Assembly: GCA_947311455.1 (NCBI GenBank)
Contig: CAMZKY010000140.1
Location: forward strand, 1-8,948
Direction: 5' to 3'
From: an uncultured Marinosulfonomonas sp.
GTDB taxonomy: Bacteria > Pseudomonadota > Alphaproteobacteria > Rhodobacterales > Rhodobacteraceae
Length of the DNA stretch: 8,948 nucleotides
A program made the position numbers and the translations under genes. This document shows, piece by piece, positions 5,889-8,948 of the stretch. Each line of letters starts with the position of its first letter. The first letter of the stretch is position 1. The notes under the pieces were generated by a model, which did not search any database, had not been told where the DNA came from, and was given only the letters and a program-made list of their open reading frames with translations.

Positions 5889-7179
5889 AATTCCCCGGGT
5901 TATTAGGGTGATCAACCCAGTTGCCGTAAGCCTTTTCAACGGGCTTACCGGTGCGCTCGTCAATTTCGCCAGCTGGAATTTCCTTCATGGTGATACAGCC
6001 TTCAACGGGGCAAACATTCACACATAGGTTACAGGCGACGCATTCGTCATCCTTAACGGAAAATACCCGATCAGCCGACATTTCAATCGCCTGATGGCTG
6101 GTATCTTCGCAGGCGGCATAACAGCGCCCGCATTTGATGCAAGCATCCGGATCAATCACCGCTTTGGTGATAAAATTCAGGTTCAGATATTGCCAATCGG
6201 TAACATTGGGCACCGCCATTCCGACAAAATCATCAATCGAAGTATAACCTTTTTCATCCATCCACTGGCTCAGGCCGGAAATCATTTCTTCGACAATTTT
6301 AAACCCGTAGGTCATCACCGCCGTGCACACCTGCACATTGCCACAACCAAGCGCCATAAATTCTGCCGCATCGCGCCACGTGGTAACCCCGCCAATCCCC
6401 GAAATCGGTAATTTCGCCGTTTCAGGATTACGAGCAATTTCCGCCACCATATTCAGCGCAATCGGTTTTACCGCCGGGCCGCAATAGCCGCCATGGGTGC
6501 CTTTGCCGTCAATCATCGGTTCAGGCGACATCGCATCCAGATCAACTGAAGTGATCGAATTGATCGTATTAATCAGCGAAACTGCGTCGGCCCCACCGCG
6601 CAATGCGGCCTCGGCAGGTAGGCGAATATCAGTGATATTCGGTGTCAATTTCACAATCACCGGCATTTTGGTGTGTTTCTTACACCAGCGCGTCACCATT
6701 TCGATATATTCCGGCACCTGCCCGACAGCACCGCCCATTCCACGTTCGGCCATACCGTGCGGGCAGCCAAAATTCAGCTCGACACCATCCGCACCTGTGT
6801 CTTTCACGGCCATCAGAATGTCTTTCCATGGCTGTTCCTCACAGGGCACCATCAGCGAAACGATAATGGCGCGGTCCGGGTAATCTTTCTTAACCCGGGT
6901 GATTTCCTCAAGGTTTTGCTGTAACGGCCGATCCGTAATCAGCTCAATATTATTCAGCCCCAGCAAACGGCGATCCGCTCCGTGAATTGCGCCGTAACGC
7001 GGGCCGTTTACGTTCACCACAGGCGGGCCTTCTTCGCCCAAGGTTTTCCAAACCACGCCGCCCCATCCAGCCTCGAACGCGCGGCGCACGTTGTATTCTT
7101 TGTCCGTCGGAGGCGCAGACGCCAGCCAGAACGGGTTAGGTGATGAAATTCCGATGAAATTTGATGTTAGATCAGCCAT
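5872..7179 (-). CDS. preA: NAD-dependent dihydropyrimidine dehydrogenase, catalytic subunit PreA
   Basis: Catalytic half of the split dihydropyrimidine dehydrogenase, which reduces uracil and thymine to the 5,6-dihydro forms using electrons from PreT. Residues 1-320 are an FMN-binding dihydroorotate-dehydrogenase-like TIM barrel: SAPPTDKEYNVRRAFEAGWG (21-40), the active-site loop ELNFGCPHGMAERGMG (134-149) with probable catalytic C139, N204 in LINTINS, and the phosphate-binding SGIGGVTTW (260-268). Residues 340-400 are a 2x[4Fe-4S] ferredoxin domain with C347, C350, C353, C357 and C380, C383, C386, C390. The 435 residues fit bacterial PreA plus a short C-terminal tail. ATG 7179 is preceded by AAGGGGGG and follows the preT stop by 13 bases, so the two subunits are co-transcribed. 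At the position of Ser670 in mammalian enzyme the loop has glycine (G138). I recall NFGC as common in proteobacterial homologues, so this is a subfamily trait rather than damage. Confidence 0.95.
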   Translation of the reverse strand: MADLTSNFIGISSPNPFWLASAPPTDKEYNVRRAFEAGWGGVVWKTLGEEGPPVVNVNGPRYGAIHGADRRLLGLNNIELITDRPLQQNLEEITRVKKDYPDRAIIVSLMVPCEEQPWKDILMAVKDTGADGVELNFGCPHGMAERGMGGAVGQVPEYIEMVTRWCKKHTKMPVIVKLTPNITDIRLPAEAALRGGADAVSLINTINSITSVDLDAMSPEPMIDGKGTHGGYCGPAVKPIALNMVAEIARNPETAKLPISGIGGVTTWRDAAEFMALGCGNVQVCTAVMTYGFKIVEEMISGLSQWMDEKGYTSIDDFVGMAVPNVTDWQYLNLNFITKAVIDPDACIKCGRCYAACEDTSHQAIEMSADRVFSVKDDECVACNLCVNVCPVEGCITMKEIPAGEIDERTGKPVEKAYGNWVDHPNNPGNSCASG

Positions 7180-7192
7180 TTACCAACCCCCC

Positions 7193-8524
7193 TTATGCCA
7201 TCAACGTGGCGTGAATATCCATGGCGGCATCGCGCCCTTCTGCAACGGCGGTCACGGTCAGATCATCGCCGCCCGTGGCGCAATCCCCCCCGGCCCACAC
7301 GCCTTTACGCGAAGTTTGGCCCGTTTCAGACACCGCAATTTTGCGCCCGTCCAGTGTTAAACCCTCCGGCGCGATCAATGTTTGGCCAATGGCCTTGAAC
7401 ACCTGATCAGCGGGTAATTTTATCGTTTCGCCCGTGCCGTTCAGCTGATCACCGTCTTGCACCGTGTATTCGAATTCTATCGCTGAAACCGCGCCATCGC
7501 CATGCAGCGCCACCGGTTGCGCATTATAGATGATTTGCACGCCTTTGGCCGTGGCCAATTCCTGTTCAAATTCGGATGCCGCCATGCGATCTTTGCCTCG
7601 CCGATACACCATCGTCACATTCTGCGCGCCCAGCAATTTGGATTGAACCGCGGCATCCACCGCCGTCATCCCGCCGCCAATCACCACCACATTGCGCCCA
7701 ACGGCCAGCGTGGATTTATTATCGGCCTTGCGCAGGCCTTCGATGAAATCCACCGCATCCTCGACCCCTTGCATATCTTCGCCATCAGCCCGCAGCGCGT
7801 TTACACCCCCCAAACCGATTGCCAGAAACACCGCGTCATACTCAGCAGACAAGCCCTCGATCGACAGATCTTCCCCCAAGGCTTTGCCATTCTCCACAGT
7901 AATCCCGCCAATCGAAAGCAGCCAATCCACCTCGCGCTTGGCAAAACCATCCACCGATTTATAAGCGGCAATGCCGAATTCATTCAGCCCACCAGCCTTT
8001 TCGCGATGATCATAAACAACAACATCATGGCCCAAACGCGCCAGACGATGGGCACAAGACAGGCCAGCAGGCCCCGCCCCGACAACAGCAATTTTCTTGC
8101 CGGTTACGGGCGCGCGCTCAAATGGCTGTGTGCCTTTGTTCATCCATGTATCCGTTGCATAACGCTGCAAGTGGCCGATTTTTACCGGCTTGCCTTCGGC
8201 GGTTTCGCGCACGCAAACTTCTTCACACAGGGTTTCCGTGGGGCAAACCCGGGCGCACATGCCGCCCATGATGTTTTGCTCAAAAATTGTCAGCGCCGCT
8301 GCCTCGGGGGTGCCGGTGCTGATTTGACGGATGAACAATGGAATATCGATATCCGTTGGGCAGGCCTCCTGACAGGGGGCATCATAACAAAAATAACACC
8401 GATCCGCCGCAACGGCGGCTTCGTGGGCATCAAAGGGGGGGTGCAAATCTGCAAAATTCTGGGTGTAACTATCAATCGGAAGGCGCGCGCTGGCGATTCC
8501 TTTTGTCATCGGGCTGTTGGTCAT
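7193..8524 (-). CDS. preT: NAD-dependent dihydropyrimidine dehydrogenase, electron-transfer subunit PreT
   Basis: FAD-containing subunit that takes electrons from NAD(P)H and passes them through iron-sulfur clusters to PreA; cytosolic. The 443 residues match the N-terminal half of mammalian dihydropyrimidine dehydrogenase. The alpha-helical FeS domain has C43, C46, C51 and C55 for one cluster, and C94, C100, C104 plus Q120 (GHLQRYA) for the other; Q120 is 16 residues after C104, as is Gln156 from Cys140 in the mammalian enzyme, which uses that glutamine as an unusual ligand. The FAD Rossmann motif is VVGAGPAGLSCAHRL (147-161), the nucleotide-binding VIGGGMTAVDAA is at 281-292, and WAGGDCATGG (410-419) closes the FAD site. 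ATG 8524 is supported by AGGG 9 bases upstream; a second ATG five codons in is less likely. Glutamate synthase small subunits share this fold, but the Gln-ligand pattern and adjacent preA identify it. A RutR-like site lies 52 bases upstream. Confidence 0.95.
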   Translation of the reverse strand: MTNSPMTKGIASARLPIDSYTQNFADLHPPFDAHEAAVAADRCYFCYDAPCQEACPTDIDIPLFIRQISTGTPEAAALTIFEQNIMGGMCARVCPTETLCEEVCVRETAEGKPVKIGHLQRYATDTWMNKGTQPFERAPVTGKKIAVVGAGPAGLSCAHRLARLGHDVVVYDHREKAGGLNEFGIAAYKSVDGFAKREVDWLLSIGGITVENGKALGEDLSIEGLSAEYDAVFLAIGLGGVNALRADGEDMQGVEDAVDFIEGLRKADNKSTLAVGRNVVVIGGGMTAVDAAVQSKLLGAQNVTMVYRRGKDRMAASEFEQELATAKGVQIIYNAQPVALHGDGAVSAIEFEYTVQDGDQLNGTGETIKLPADQVFKAIGQTLIAPEGLTLDGRKIAVSETGQTSRKGVWAGGDCATGGDDLTVTAVAEGRDAAMDIHATLMA

Positions 8525-8576
8525 ATTCTTTTCCCTGCGGCTTTTATTCCTCTATATCGTTGCACAAGTTTTATTT

Positions 8577-8592
8577 TTTATCAAATGGTAAA
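8577..8592 (+). promoter_or_regulatory. RutR-like operator upstream of preT
   Basis: TTTATCAAATGGTAAA matches the RutR consensus TTGACCAnnTGGTCAA at 11 of 14 defined positions and shares the core CAAATGG with the strong operator at 4620-4635. It lies 52 bases upstream of the preT ATG, in an AT-rich stretch where a promoter is expected. It is weaker than the first site because both conserved outer GAC/GTC parts carry a change. No convincing -35/-10 pair could be fixed around it. Confidence 0.55.
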
Positions 8593-8707
8593 TTTTATTT
8601 TATTCAATTCTGTTGAAACACACCGATTTTGAGAAACCTTTTAACACTTTTCTCCTCTAACCATCCGATTTCTTACACTTTCTTTGCAGAATTCCACACT
8701 CAAACGC

Positions 8708-8736
8708 TTTTCACCTTTTGCTTCCTCGCGTATACA
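8708..8736 (+). promoter_or_regulatory. Possible accB promoter
   Basis: TTTTCA (8708-8713) and TATACA (8731-8736) with a 17-base spacer match sigma70 boxes at four of six positions each, 56 bases upstream of the accB ATG. The region around it (8641-8730) is rich in pyrimidines on this strand. The 268 bases between preT and accB hold otherwise only the RutR-like site; no small gene or RNA is evident. Confidence 0.3.
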
Positions 8737-8792
8737 GTTTGAAACAAGATAAAATTCAAGCCGCCGCAAGGCGCATAAAATCCGAGGATGCC

Positions 8793-8948
8793 ATGACCAA
8801 AAAATCAAAAGAATCAGATGTGGCCTTTATTCAGGCACTTGCCGAATTGCTGAATGAAAACGATCTGACCGAACTGCAAGTCAAACGCATCTATGGCGGA
8901 AACGACAGCATGAATGTGCGCGTCAGCCGCAAAAAACACGTTATCGCC
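8793..8948 (+). CDS. accB: Biotin carboxyl carrier protein of acetyl-CoA carboxylase, N-terminal part only
   Basis: The first 52 codons of BCCP, which carries biotin between the carboxylase and transferase parts of acetyl-CoA carboxylase in fatty acid synthesis. Visible: DVAFIQALAELLNENDLTEL (9-28) followed by QVKRIYGGNDSMNVRVSRK, the conserved N-terminal helix and strands of AccB in Rhodobacteraceae-type genomes. The biotinylation domain with its MKM lysine lies beyond the window edge. ATG 8793 has GAGG 5 bases upstream; another ATG at 8788 is out of frame. The gene is divergent from preT and is housekeeping, so it probably marks the boundary of the pyrimidine locus. In many relatives aroQ precedes accB; it is not here. 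The identification rests on a short fragment but the pattern is distinctive. Confidence 0.85.
   Translation, partial: MTKKSKESDVAFIQALAELLNENDLTELQVKRIYGGNDSMNVRVSRKKHVIA

Noticed and set aside
5646..5963. Minus-strand reading frame across the 3' ends of the small gene and preA
   Set aside because: Overlaps two better supported genes, no ribosome site, low-complexity translation.
7502..8632. Long plus-strand reading frame (376 codons) antisense to preT
   Set aside because: It lies opposite preT, whose FeS, FAD and NAD motifs are intact; the antisense product lacks domains and low-complexity composition fits a codon-bias artefact.
1..8948. Mobile element, CRISPR array, tRNA or defence system
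   Set aside because: No transposase, integrase, direct-repeat array, terminal inverted repeats or RNA gene pattern found on reading both strands; the genes form an ordinary metabolic locus.

Overview
The window reads as a chromosomal segment of an alphaproteobacterium, most likely Rhodobacteraceae (Roseobacter group) of moderate GC. This is inferred from the style of the proteins (the NFGCPHGM form of PreA, the roseobacter-like AccB N-terminus, a RutR-type regulator) and from a full-length CtrA-type box. No species can be named from the sequence alone.

Layout. Positions 1-4584 (minus strand) are a tight operon read right to left: class III omega-amino acid:pyruvate aminotransferase, Zn-dependent N-carbamoyl-amino acid/beta-ureidopropionase-type hydrolase, a secreted GH114-type glycosidase, and dihydropyrimidinase hydA, whose 3' end is cut by the left edge. 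Positions 4585-4777 are a divergent control region with a near-perfect RutR operator and a second, degenerate one. A rutR-like TetR regulator (4778-5392, plus) follows, then a CtrA-type box and a small proline-rich protein of unknown function (5491-5856, plus). Facing it, preT-preA (5872-8524, minus) encode the two subunits of dihydropyrimidine dehydrogenase; a third RutR-like site lies upstream of preT. The right edge (8793-8948, plus) is the start of accB, biotin carboxyl carrier protein of acetyl-CoA carboxylase.

How it works together. PreTA reduces uracil/thymine to dihydropyrimidines, HydA opens the ring to N-carbamoyl-beta-amino acids, the Zn hydrolase releases CO2, NH3 and beta-alanine (or 3-aminoisobutyrate), and the aminotransferase would make malonate semialdehyde (or methylmalonate semialdehyde). 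All four steps of reductive pyrimidine catabolism are therefore present, in two transcription units that share one operator motif and surround the gene for the likely regulator. The regulator resembles E. coli RutR, which is known for controlling the oxidative Rut pathway; here its sites sit on the reductive pathway.

Most notable: (i) three RutR-like palindromes that tie the two operons together, the best one covering a predicted transcription start; (ii) a predicted exported GH114 glycosidase, probably starting at a TTG one base after the preceding stop, inside an operon of cytosolic nucleobase catabolism; (iii) an exact TTAA-N7-TTAAC CtrA-type site placed at the -35 of a promoter for an unknown disordered protein. 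I see no mobile element, CRISPR array, tRNA or rRNA. The main pathway is known biology; the GH114 insertion and the CtrA-linked small protein are the parts not explained by it.
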